Below, piece after piece: positions 16,627 through 25,333 of a stretch of DNA of 64,000 nucleotides. The position numbers and the translations under genes are program-made. Location of the stretch: the NCBI GenBank assembly GCA_029222685.1, contig JARHVB010000083.1, positions 174,801 through 238,800 of the forward strand. Reading direction: 5' to 3'. The stretch comes from Terripilifer ovatus (GTDB taxonomy: Bacteria; Pseudomonadota; Alphaproteobacteria; Rhizobiales; Beijerinckiaceae). Under the pieces are notes generated by a model, which was given only the letters and a program-made list of their open reading frames with translations, did no database searches and was not told where the DNA came from. Every line of letters begins with the position of its first letter. Positions within the stretch are counted from its first letter, which is position 1.

Positions 16627-17808
16627 TTAAGCGCCGCTGCCGTTGCGGGCGCTGCGGCCCATGGTGGCGACGCTCGGCACGGGATCACCACGGCGGGCGA
16701 CGACGACCAGGCGTTTGACCTCGCCGCGCAGGTAGGCCTGCAGGAAGCGGTCGTAATTCTTGAAGGAGACGCAGCCGTTGGAATCGCCGCGCGGCCCGAG
16801 CATGTAGGTGTGGGCGAGAATGCCGGAGCGGCCATAGATCGTGCCGCTGCCGCCGATCGGGTTCATCCGCAGCGCACGCACGCCATGGAACAGCGCTTCG
16901 CGTTCCTTGAGTTCATAAGTGCCCGGCGGCGTCGGGCCGCGCATGCGGATGTGCACGGCGCTAGTGTCGTCGAACTTGTCGCCGAGACCGGAATGCGCCT
17001 CGAGCTTTTCGCCGTTGGGCATATGAACCACGCCGGCGCTGATGTCGTAAATAGCGGTCAGCGCGGCGACATTCTGATCGGGGGCGGGCGCAAGACGCCG
17101 GCTCGGCGCCAGATCCATGCCGTCATTCGGCGACGCATAGGCAAGGGCGGCCGCCGGCGTCTGCTGCACGTTGAAGAATTTCTCGAAGAAGGAACGATTG
17201 TCCGCCGTTGCCGCCGGAGCGGGCACCGCTGTGGATCTGGCGACGCGGGTGACCGGCGACGGCACCGGTTGCAGCGGCACCTGCTTGTTCGCCGTGCGGG
17301 CCGGATCGGAAAATTTCAGGTCGGACGGGCGGGGCGCCGGGAGCGGTGCATCCGGCAGGATTTGGGCCATCTGGACGGGCGGAAGCGGCACCGCGCGAGC
17401 GGCTTGTGGCTGCACCGGCTCGGATGGCACGGCAGCGGCGAGTTCCAGGTTCGCCACCCGGAACCCCGCCTCCATCGCCACGTTCTGGGCAACGTCCTGA
17501 GTGATGTCCTGCCGGAGTTTCAGCTCTTCGGGACGGGAGGAGAGCGAGGGCGCCAGCATCCGCTTGAGATCGGCAACCGCGACAACGGTGGCTTTGGTCG
17601 AGGTTTTCCCGGCGGCTGTCTGCATCGAAGCCGACGCGTTGAGGCTGCCGCGGGCGGTTTCCGGTGGCCTGTCGCCGTTATCCCAGAATCCGCTGATATG
17701 GGCGACGCCGAGGATCGCGGCGCATGTCGCGATGGCCGGCACATAGCCGTGGCGGCGGCGGCGGAACTGCGGAGCCAGGCCGCCTGAAGGAAGAGACTTG
17801 TCTTTCAT
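16627..17808 (-). CDS. Membrane-anchored Tlde1-like (DUF2778) protein
   Basis: A 393-aa protein with one N-terminal membrane helix (YVPAIATCAAILGVAHISG) and a long Pro/Ala-rich periplasmic linker. The C-terminal domain (about 255-375) matches DUF2778/Tlde1: GPTPPGTYEL, GRSGILAHTYMLGPRGDSNGCVSF with the His...Cys pair of L,D-transpeptidase-like folds. Tlde1 proteins exchange or cut peptidoglycan stem peptides, and some are interbacterial toxins; the anchor here argues for a housekeeping cell-wall role. ATG 17808 is chosen over a GTG seven codons upstream. No type VI secretion or immunity gene is nearby. Confidence 0.82.
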   Translation of the reverse strand: MKDKSLPSGGLAPQFRRRRHGYVPAIATCAAILGVAHISGFWDNGDRPPETARGSLNASASMQTAAGKTSTKATVVAVADLKRMLAPSLSSRPEELKLRQDITQDVAQNVAMEAGFRVANLELAAAVPSEPVQPQAARAVPLPPVQMAQILPDAPLPAPRPSDLKFSDPARTANKQVPLQPVPSPVTRVARSTAVPAPAATADNRSFFEKFFNVQQTPAAALAYASPNDGMDLAPSRRLAPAPDQNVAALTAIYDISAGVVHMPNGEKLEAHSGLGDKFDDTSAVHIRMRGPTPPGTYELKEREALFHGVRALRMNPIGGSGTIYGRSGILAHTYMLGPRGDSNGCVSFKNYDRFLQAYLRGEVKRLVVVARRGDPVPSVATMGRSARNGSGA

Positions 17809-17829
17809 CCAAACTCTACTTGGTGACAC

Positions 17830-18323
17830 AACTGTGGCGCCGGCACACGCTTGCCGTCATGCGCGGCGCCAAAAGGCACCGGGGGCAGGGCAAACCGCCG
17901 TTTCGAACAGATCCGGAGGGAAATACGCAACTAAACCTGACGTCATTCAGCGGCAGTTTAGTTAATCCTTCGATAAACCGGAGCAATTTTATTAGAATCG
18001 AGCGAAAATTGGCGAGTGTCAGACTCACTGACGCTTGATGTGTCTGGCTTTCGTGTCCGCAATAAGGCCACCTGCATCGGCTCCGGATCGAATCTGCCCG
18101 GCCGGATGTGTCGGGTCAAGCCTCTCTGGTCGCTCAGGTTACGTCAACTGACCGGCTATGGCCGACAAGCGCGCCACGGAGGCGATACTTTAACCCGTGC
18201 CCCGGGTAGCGATGGCTTCCGACACGACGGGCCCCGCAAGCTGGATTTCGGCGTGCGAATTGCCAGAAAAGATTAGTAATATGAATTGAATACGGCTTCA
18301 TATTCACCTGGGACATCAGCCGT
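17830..18323. other. Gene-free stretch with one inverted repeat
   Basis: No convincing gene on either strand. The only structure I see is a perfect 8-bp inverted repeat, AATATGAA / TTCATATT (18278-18304, 11-bp spacer), just upstream of the EcfG promoter at 18324. Confidence 0.5.
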
Positions 18324-18348
18324 GGAACAAAAATCCCGTTGTATCGTT
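18324..18348 (+). promoter_or_regulatory. EcfG (general stress response) promoter
   Basis: GGAAC (18324-18328), 16 bases, CGTT (18345-18348). It is 34 bp upstream of the small basic protein at 18383. Confidence 0.75.
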
Positions 18349-18382
18349 GCCGGTGCCTAGGCATTGGATTGGAGAGACCGTC

Positions 18383-18532
18383 GTGATCCGCAAGCTCAAA
18401 TCCGGGAAATACCGTCTCTATTCCCGCAAGAAGGACGAGACCACAGGCAAGCGCCGCAATCTCGGCACCTTCGACAGCCGGCAGGCGGCCGAGAAACACG
18501 AGCGCGACGTCCAGTATTTCAAGCGCCACTGA
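18383..18532 (+). CDS. Small basic protein, 49 aa
   Basis: A 49-aa, Lys/Arg-rich protein. It starts at GTG 18383, with GGAGAG at 18371-18376 as ribosome site. The sequence KLKSGKYRLYSRKKDETTGK then LGTFDSRQAAEKHERDVQYF resembles a small conserved Hyphomicrobiales protein; the first part is like the beta-hairpin of Arm-type DNA-binding domains and the second an amphipathic helix. It is preceded by an EcfG promoter, so stress induction is likely. Function unknown. Confidence 0.7.
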   Translation: MIRKLKSGKYRLYSRKKDETTGKRRNLGTFDSRQAAEKHERDVQYFKRH

Positions 18533-18629
18533 AGCTGGCGGATAACTGGACATACACACAGGACCGCCGATGTGATCCATCGGCGATCCTCAGAATTCCC
18601 ATGCTGTTTATGAAGTCGGGCTCGCCGAG

Positions 18630-18824
18630 CTAACGCTTGTTCTGCTCGATTTCGCGTTTACCCTTGGCCTCGTCGGAATGATGCTTGTCGGCCGGGGCGC
18701 GCGTAACCGTCAGCGGATCGCTCGCGGGGAACGTCTGCTTGAGCTCTTCATTCAGCTCGCGATCCGCTTTGGCTTTCACCTGCTTGTCTTTGTCCGCGTC
18801 GGTTTTGCCGTGTTCACCAGCCAT
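18630..18824 (-). CDS. Small hydrophilic stress-associated protein, 64 aa
   Basis: A 64-aa, highly charged protein (Lys/Glu/Asp-rich) with the recognisable core LNEELKQTFPASDPLTVTRA, seen in many small Hyphomicrobiales proteins of unknown function. The composition suggests an intrinsically disordered, hydrophilin-like protein. A perfect EcfG promoter lies 33 bp upstream. Confidence 0.75.
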   Translation of the reverse strand: MAGEHGKTDADKDKQVKAKADRELNEELKQTFPASDPLTVTRAPADKHHSDEAKGKREIEQNKR

Positions 18825-18856
18825 CGGGCGCTCCTTTTCATGATTTCACAAGGGCA

Positions 18857-18881
18857 AACGCCTGGTGGTCGCAGAGGTTCC
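18857..18881 (-). promoter_or_regulatory. EcfG (general stress response) promoter
   Basis: Reverse strand GGAAC (18881-18877), 16 bases, CGTT (18860-18857): the fourth perfect match in the window, facing the small hydrophilic gene at 18824. Confidence 0.78.
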
Positions 18882-18955
18882 GACGCCGGGGTTGCCTGAG
18901 CCGGTGATCCGTGAAAGGGGTTGCGTCGCCCACCGATGGTTCAAACTGCCTAGAA

Positions 18956-20122
18956 ATGAAACAGACATCCGGCGTTGTTCAGGCTGTTCCGCTTCTCGCG
19001 CTGATTTTGCTGACGATCAACCTGCGGCCGGCGCTGACGAGCGTGGGACCGCTGCTCGAAGACATCCGTGGAAGCACGGGCATATCGGTGACGGCAGCCG
19101 GCGTCCTCAACAGCCTGCCGCTGCTGGCCTTCGCCCTGTTCTCGCCGCTGGCGCAGTTCGCACGGCGGTTCGGCATGGAGCGCACACTCGCCGCCATCAT
19201 GGCATTGCTCGCCCTTGGCATCATCCTGCGTTCACAAGGCTCGGTCGCCGCCCTGTTCGCCGGTTCGGTCATGCTGGCGGCGGGCATTGCCGTGGGCAAT
19301 GTGCTGATGCCTGGTCTCATCAAGCGCGATTATCCCGAGCGCCTGCAAGGCGTGACCACGATCTATGTGATGGCCATGGGCCTTGCCTCCGCCGTGGCGG
19401 CCGGGCTTGCGGTGCCGTTTTCGCGCTGGCTGCCGGGCGGCTGGAATATGGCGCTGGCGGTGTGGGCGATCCCGGCCGTGGCCGCGGCTCTCTTCTGGCT
19501 GCCGCTGGCGATCCGCAGCAGCGGGCAGGGCGGTCGCGCACGCGTCGCCGCGCCGGCGGCGGTGTGGCGTTCGGCCCTAGCCTGGCAGGTCACCTTCTTC
19601 ATGGGCCTGCAATCGCTGGTGTTCTATGTGGCAATCGGCTGGTTCCCGGCGATCCTGCAGGAGGCCGGCTATTCGGCCGATGCCGCCGGCTTCATGATGA
19701 CGTTCTTCCAGATCCTGTCGCTATTCGTCGGCCTGTCCTTGTCGCTGCTTTTGAAGCGGACGCGGGACCAGCGGCTTGTCGTCGTCGTGGCCTCGCTGAT
19801 GGCCACGTTTCCCGTGATCGGACTGCTGCAGTTTCCGGGACTGGCCTATCTTTGGATCGGTATGCTCGGCCTTGGCAGCGGCGCCTGCTTCGTCCTGGCG
19901 ATGTCGTTCATCGGCCTGCGCAGCGCCAATGCCTACGATGCGGCTTCGCTGTCGATGATGTCGCAATCGGTCGGCTATCTGCTAGCTTCGACCGGGCCGT
20001 TCATCTTCGGGTTCCTGCATGACGCCACGAACGGCTGGCAGGTTCCCCTGGCCATGCTGCCGGTCATCGGCATTGTCCAGGCGGCGTTCGGCATCGGCGC
20101 GGGTCGCAACTGTACGGTTTGA
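18956..20122 (+). CDS. MFS transporter, CynX/NimT family
   Basis: A 388-aa, twelve-helix major facilitator. The N-terminal LLTINLRPALTSVGPLL and LNSLPLLAFALFSPLAQ are hallmarks of the CynX/NimT subfamily (cyanate or nitroimidazole-type exporters), as is the C-terminal SQSVGYLLASTGP. I use the ATG at 18956, which gives the family start; an in-frame GTG at 18911 would add 15 polar residues. It lies 72 bp upstream of the TetR gene on the same strand but across that gene's operator, so it is probably a separate unit. Confidence 0.86.
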   Translation: MKQTSGVVQAVPLLALILLTINLRPALTSVGPLLEDIRGSTGISVTAAGVLNSLPLLAFALFSPLAQFARRFGMERTLAAIMALLALGIILRSQGSVAALFAGSVMLAAGIAVGNVLMPGLIKRDYPERLQGVTTIYVMAMGLASAVAAGLAVPFSRWLPGGWNMALAVWAIPAVAAALFWLPLAIRSSGQGGRARVAAPAAVWRSALAWQVTFFMGLQSLVFYVAIGWFPAILQEAGYSADAAGFMMTFFQILSLFVGLSLSLLLKRTRDQRLVVVVASLMATFPVIGLLQFPGLAYLWIGMLGLGSGACFVLAMSFIGLRSANAYDAASLSMMSQSVGYLLASTGPFIFGFLHDATNGWQVPLAMLPVIGIVQAAFGIGAGRNCTV

Positions 20123-20172
20123 CGGCCTGTGCTCCACGCTCGAGACGCCTTCATGAGGGTTTGACAATCAAC

Positions 20173-20186
20173 CTACTAGAAGGTAG
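20173..20186. promoter_or_regulatory. Likely TetR operator upstream of its own gene
   Basis: CTAC-TAGAAG-GTAG is an inverted repeat ending 8 bp before the TetR ATG. The half-site CCTACTAG recurs upstream of the next gene (20834-20844). Confidence 0.5.
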
Positions 20187-20194
20187 AGAAAGGT

Positions 20195-20782
20195 ATGAGC
20201 AATTTATCGACCACCTCTGACGACATCCTGGCTTGCGCGCGGTCCCTGATCGTCGCCGGCGGCTACAACGGTTTCAGTTATGCTGACATCGCCGATGTGG
20301 TCGGGATCCGCAAGGCGAGCATCCATCATCATTTCCCCAGCAAGGTCGACCTGGTCCGCACGCTGGTCGCGCGCTATCGCGAAGAAGCTGAAGCGGGGAT
20401 AGCCAGTCTCGAACTTCAGGTCTCCGATCCGCTCGAACAGCTTCGGTTCTATACGGGGTATTGGGAAGCCTGCATCGCGGACGCCAGCGCACCGTTTTGT
20501 GTCTGCGCGCTGCTGGCAAGCCAACTTCCCGTTCTGCCCGATGAGATAGGCCTCGAAGTCCGGGCGCATTTCCGCTCCCTGTCGGCGTGGCTGGCATCCG
20601 TGCTGGAGCGGGGGGCGCGGCTCGGCCAGCTGCAACTGACGAGTACGCCGCGCGCCGAGGCCGAAGCGTTCATGGCGACTGTTCACGGGGCGATGCTTTC
20701 GGCACGGGCCTATGGCGATCCGAAAATGTTCGGCGTCGTGACCGGCCCGCTTTTGGAACGGCTCGCCTCGCACTCCCTGTAG
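20195..20782 (+). CDS. TetR family transcriptional regulator
   Basis: A 195-aa repressor. The N-terminal helix-turn-helix is clear: ILACARSLIVAGGYNGFSYADIADVVGIRKASIHHHF (split here, residues 11-47). The C-terminal ligand domain has CACLL-like cysteines in APFCVCALLASQLPVLPDEI, typical of the YxaF/LmrA-type subgroup (TetR_C_6-like). It precedes a small membrane protein gene. Remnants of an oleate hydratase gene 3 kb downstream suggest that the original locus concerned fatty-acid hydration. Confidence 0.88.
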   Translation: MSNLSTTSDDILACARSLIVAGGYNGFSYADIADVVGIRKASIHHHFPSKVDLVRTLVARYREEAEAGIASLELQVSDPLEQLRFYTGYWEACIADASAPFCVCALLASQLPVLPDEIGLEVRAHFRSLSAWLASVLERGARLGQLQLTSTPRAEAEAFMATVHGAMLSARAYGDPKMFGVVTGPLLERLASHSL

Positions 20783-20833
20783 TCTTAGCCAACAGTCGCG
20801 GAGCAGCCGCGAGGCCATGTTTGCGGAAAAGAC

Positions 20834-20847
20834 CTACCTACTAGTCG
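20834..20847. promoter_or_regulatory. Second TetR half-site cluster
   Basis: CTACCTACTAGTCG repeats the CCTACTAG motif of the TetR operator and lies 14-27 bp upstream of the membrane protein gene, so the regulator probably controls both genes. Confidence 0.42.
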
Positions 20848-20860
20848 AAAGGATACTGCA

Positions 20861-21442
20861 ATGACAATCCATAATGGTGATGCTTCTCGGGCCGGGCAGG
20901 ACCAATGGCTCCGGCTTTATTACTTCGCCCGCACAGCGTTCTCTGCTGTCTGGGTGGCGGCTGCCTTTACAGTGGGACAGCAGTCATGGACGATCGCGGC
21001 GGCTCTGCTCGCGGCTTATCCGGCGTGGGATGCCCTTGCCAATCTTGTCGACGCGTCGCGCAGCGGAGGGCTGGGGCGGAATCGCACGCAGGCCATCAAC
21101 GTCGCCGTCAGCGTGGCGACGACGCTCGCAGTGGTTCTCGCGCTGGCGATGAGCATGAATTGGGTGCTCGGGGTGTTCGGCGTATGGGCGATCCTGTCCG
21201 GCCTGCTTCAACTCGGCACCGCGGTCCGCCGCTGGAAGAGTTCCGGCGCGCAATGGGCGATGATCCTGAGCGGCGGGCAGTCGGCGCTGGCAGGCGCATT
21301 CTTCATCGTGCAGGCGCGGATGCCGATGCCGCCCTCCATCACCAACGTCGCCGGTTATGCCGCGGTCGGCGCCTTCTACTTCCTGGTTTCGGCGCTGTGG
21401 CTGAGCGTAAGCGAATGGCGACGGAATAGGGCCGCCATCTGA
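20861..21442 (+). CDS. DUF308-like integral membrane protein
   Basis: A 193-aa protein with five or six hydrophobic helices: FARTAFSAVWVAAAFTVG, WTIAAALLAAYPAWDALANL, VAVSVATTLAVVLALAM, VLGVFGVWAILSGLLQLGTAV, ILSGGQSALAGAFFIV and VGAFYFLVSALWLSV. The pattern, including the conserved WAILSG...QL segment, resembles the HdeD/DUF308 family of unknown function. It is under the TetR-type motif. A degraded partial copy of its 3' end lies at 23738-23825. Confidence 0.78.
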   Translation: MTIHNGDASRAGQDQWLRLYYFARTAFSAVWVAAAFTVGQQSWTIAAALLAAYPAWDALANLVDASRSGGLGRNRTQAINVAVSVATTLAVVLALAMSMNWVLGVFGVWAILSGLLQLGTAVRRWKSSGAQWAMILSGGQSALAGAFFIVQARMPMPPSITNVAGYAAVGAFYFLVSALWLSVSEWRRNRAAI

Positions 21443-21487
21443 AGGCATATGTTCGGCCGATATCCTTGTTCTTTGTGAAAAAGACCC

Positions 21488-21505
21488 GCCGGCTTGTGAG
21501 CCGGC
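21488..21505 (-). terminator. Terminator for the leftward gene pair (22.5-21.5 kb)
   Basis: GCCGGCT / AGCCGGC with a four-base loop; on the reverse strand it is followed by GGGTCTTTTTCAC. It lies 24 bp beyond the stop at 21529. Confidence 0.6.
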
Positions 21506-21528
21506 GACAAGTTTCAAACCAGCAGATG

Positions 21529-22503
21529 TCAGGTATTCCAGGTGGACTCGTGGAACAGGGCTTCAGGCCGTAACAGACTTGAGGTCAAGCCCTGGTCATA
21601 GGAGTCCTCGAGAAACTCGACCAAATTCTGATAGTTTGCCTTGAGGCCATTGACCCAGGGGTCTTCGCCGAGATCCTTGCGCTGGTCCTCATAGAAATTC
21701 CGTGACCAGACTATGAGAGAATAATCCGAGTCATCATAGTATCGGTAGGCCTCCCTCTTGGCCTCCTCAAAGAGCTCCAGCAGTTCGAGACAAAGATCTG
21801 GCCGCTCCTTAACCAGCTCGCGCTTGACGGCGATAATATGCATCACCGGAAAGAAGCCTCGCTTCTTGAAGAAGCGGAGTTCTTCGCCTCGGCTATCCGG
21901 GAAAAGGCGCCGATACCTGTGGGTTTGTCGCAACATCGACTCTCTGGGCTCTGGCGACATGAAGGCGGCTATTTCGCCGCTCATCATCATTTCCCCGATT
22001 TCCTTCTCAGGCGGCAGCCATTCGATTTTTACATCAGGTCCAAGATCGACGTTTATGATTTCGGGCCTGAAGCAGACCCAATGTATTTTACGCCAGTCGA
22101 TTCCATATTCTCTCTTGAGATCACCCTTGGCGAGGACCGACAATGTCGTCTGAAACGAGTGCAGGCCCACCTTGCGCCCGATAAGGTCCTCGGGCTTCGT
22201 CGCGGTGGAGCCAGCCCCCACGTAGATCTGGCCCTGGCTGAAAAATCGCCGCGGGAAAGTTGGAATGCCGACGAGAGGCAGGTCGGGATTTTGCGCTACG
22301 GCCGCAACCCATGACGCGAGCGATACTTCCGAGATATCGAATTCCAGGTCTTTCAATGTCCTGGCATGCCGGCTGCCACCGTGTTTGAGCTTATGGCTTT
22401 CGCCGACAAGAAGGGGTTTAAGAGTGATTCCCGGAAGGCTTACGGAGCCCTCGAAGATCGGGATATGCCGGTCGTATCGGTTGAGTGCGATGGTGAGTTC
22501 CAA
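21529..22503 (-). CDS. 4,5-dihydroxyphthalate decarboxylase-like / solute-binding-fold protein
   Basis: A 324-aa cytoplasmic protein without a signal peptide. It has the type-2 periplasmic-binding fold used by Pht5-like 4,5-dihydroxyphthalate decarboxylases: the opening LTIALNRYDRHIPIFEGSV and the segments LEFDISEVSLASWV and RKVGLHSFQTTLSVLAKG are typical. The usual Pht5 reaction decarboxylates 4,5-dihydroxyphthalate to protocatechuate; many homologues are uncharacterised. It starts at TTG (22503) with AGGA upstream. It is 68 bp downstream of a Bug receptor gene, with which it probably forms an operon inserted within the TetR locus. Confidence 0.75.
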   Translation of the reverse strand: MELTIALNRYDRHIPIFEGSVSLPGITLKPLLVGESHKLKHGGSRHARTLKDLEFDISEVSLASWVAAVAQNPDLPLVGIPTFPRRFFSQGQIYVGAGSTATKPEDLIGRKVGLHSFQTTLSVLAKGDLKREYGIDWRKIHWVCFRPEIINVDLGPDVKIEWLPPEKEIGEMMMSGEIAAFMSPEPRESMLRQTHRYRRLFPDSRGEELRFFKKRGFFPVMHIIAVKRELVKERPDLCLELLELFEEAKREAYRYYDDSDYSLIVWSRNFYEDQRKDLGEDPWVNGLKANYQNLVEFLEDSYDQGLTSSLLRPEALFHESTWNT

Positions 22504-22571
22504 TTTCGCGCATCCTATCTGGAAACAAAACGGGGCTAGAAAGTCTGCTTTCCACTTCTTGCTGGTGGCGC

Positions 22572-23606
22572 CTAATTCTTGTCCGCAGCAATAGCGTTCT
22601 TTGCACGGGCGATCGTGTCTGGATCTGCGCTGAAGATGTTTGTCAGAAGGGCCTGAAGGTCGTCTCCAGACATCGCTTCACCTGAACTCAGTTTTGCGGT
22701 TTGAACGTCCTGCTCATACGCGGGGTCCGACATAGCAGCCATAAACGATGTACGCAGTTCATTCACACGTTCCGAAGGAACGCCAGGCGGCGTATATATG
22801 ACGCGTCCCACCGTATAATATGCGCTGATCAGCTCGGCGGCGGCTTTGTCTTTCTTGTCGCTGACGAGATCGCCCAGCAGCGGCACGTCTGCCAAAGCCG
22901 GCAATTTATCGATGCCTATCTGGGCGAGGACTTTCAGCTTCTTGTCATTCAACCATCCGGATTTGGTGGCGACCAACCCGTCCCAAGGACCAGCGCGTCC
23001 TTCCAGCTCGCCACGCTCGATCGCCAGGTCAATCTCGGCAGTGCCCTGATATCCGAGCACAGGCTTGAATTGTGTCCCGAGAAATCGGTTCGCCATCATG
23101 ATGTCGAAAAACAGATTCGAAGCCGTTCCGGACACTCCCATGTTGATTGAACGTTTTTTCGCTTCGTCGAGTGAGGCTACGTTCGCACCATGCCAAACAA
23201 AAATGACGTCCTGCGTCTTGGCAAAGCGCCCGATCCATTGAAAATCACGCGGCTTGGCGGCGACCGTGGCCGGGTCGAGCTGCGCGAAAAGTAACGAGGT
23301 TGGCAGCGGAGTCGCGATGTAGGTGCCATCTTTCGGCGCCACCTGGTAGCTGTAGTTGAGCGCCCGAGCTCCCCCCGCGCCGGGCATGTACTGAAGCACG
23401 ATGGAGGGGTTGCCTGGAATATGTCTGGTCAAATGTTTTATGACGATCCTGAGATACACATCCCATGATCCACCCGTCGCGGTGGCGATGTTGTAGGTGA
23501 TCGTCTTGCCCTTGTAGAAATCCTGCGCATCAGCAGTCGTATGAGCCCCGATCGTCAGCGTTCCAACAGCTAGCAGGCTAAAGATAGGCCGACGCCATAT
23601 GTCCAT
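22572..23606 (-). CDS. Tripartite tricarboxylate transporter (Bug) receptor
   Basis: A 344-aa periplasmic receptor of the Bug/TctC type with a Sec signal (cleavage near TTADA). Family markers are FYKGKTITYNIATATGGSWDVY, the PGNPSIVLQYMPGAGGARALNY segment and the C-terminal PPGVPSERVNELR. No TctA/TctB membrane genes are nearby. It is the first gene of a two-gene unit with the Pht5-like protein, so the ligand may be an aromatic acid; that is inference. Confidence 0.88.
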   Translation of the reverse strand: MDIWRRPIFSLLAVGTLTIGAHTTADAQDFYKGKTITYNIATATGGSWDVYLRIVIKHLTRHIPGNPSIVLQYMPGAGGARALNYSYQVAPKDGTYIATPLPTSLLFAQLDPATVAAKPRDFQWIGRFAKTQDVIFVWHGANVASLDEAKKRSINMGVSGTASNLFFDIMMANRFLGTQFKPVLGYQGTAEIDLAIERGELEGRAGPWDGLVATKSGWLNDKKLKVLAQIGIDKLPALADVPLLGDLVSDKKDKAAAELISAYYTVGRVIYTPPGVPSERVNELRTSFMAAMSDPAYEQDVQTAKLSSGEAMSGDDLQALLTNIFSADPDTIARAKNAIAADKN

Positions 23607-23737
23607 CGCTAATTCCTTTCAGCTTGCCGGCTGGACAATCGAGGCCACCTATCGGTTTCCCCTCCTTTGCATTTTAAGCATAAGAGTTTCATCTGGATTC
23701 ATACGAATATTTATTGAGGTGATGCGCCCATGGCATG

Positions 23738-23825
23738 GATGTACTCCCGGTGGTTCGTCGCATTGGCGATGAAGCGATCGGCGCCTTCTACTTCTGGTTT
23801 CGGCGGTGTGGCTGAGCGTCGGCCC
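23738..23825 (+). pseudogene. Remnant of a DUF308-like gene 3' end
   Basis: Bases 23778-23819 match 21366-21408, the end of the intact membrane-protein gene, with one base missing and one substitution. Weaker similarity extends about 40 bp to the left and a few bases to the right. No start or frame survives, so this is a fossil of a second copy or of a rearrangement endpoint. Confidence 0.6.
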
Positions 23826-23880
23826 GGCCATCGCACGTGATATGCAAGGCGCTTAGGGAACAAACCGGAAGGAGTCCGCC

Positions 23881-24102
23881 ATGCACTATAGCAGCGGAAA
23901 CTATGAAGCGTTCGTCCGTCCCCGCAAACCCGAGGGCGCCGACAGGAAATCGGCCTGGTTTGTCGGCTCGGGTCTGGCCGGGCTCGCTGCTGCGGGGATC
24001 GAAATTCCCGGGCCCGCCTTCGTGCGCAAATTGCTGATGAAGAAGCTCGAAAGCACAGAGATCGCGGAATTACTCGAGGAATTTCATCTGATCTCGGAAT
24101 AG
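23881..24102 (+). pseudogene. Oleate hydratase remnant with large internal deletion
   Basis: A 73-aa frame with a good ribosome site (AAGGAG). Residues 1-39 ([19 protein letters not shown] then [15 protein letters not shown]) are the conserved N-terminus and FAD Rossmann start of oleate hydratase. The remaining 34 residues ([19 protein letters not shown] then EEFHLI) look like the enzyme's C-terminal helices. The normal length is 550 residues or more, so about 500 residues have been lost while the two ends stay in frame. Activity is impossible; it could still be translated. It sits beside the DUF308 remnant, marking a decayed locus. Confidence 0.72.
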
Positions 24103-24149
24103 CGCTGCATGAATAGCGCAATATGGCGGGCCGACGGTGATAGCAGGCA

Positions 24150-25073
<924 letters not shown>

Positions 25074-25333
25074 GCCAACCCCATGCACACGCGGCGAGCT
25101 GCCAATCCCGCGAACCGCGGAGCGGGACGGCACGCACTATACCTCTGCCAACGATCCTTGAAACCGGTCGTTAAGCCGCACTGTCACCTCGGGATTTGAC
25201 GAAGCGCTTCAGTTTGCCCAGCGTCACCCTTCGTCGCTCCGCCCTGATCCTCGAACGAGGCCAGGTGAGGAAAGCTGCCCCGTCACGACCAACCGACCGC
25301 GCTCGCATCTTGCCGATTCATTGCCGGTGCTCT

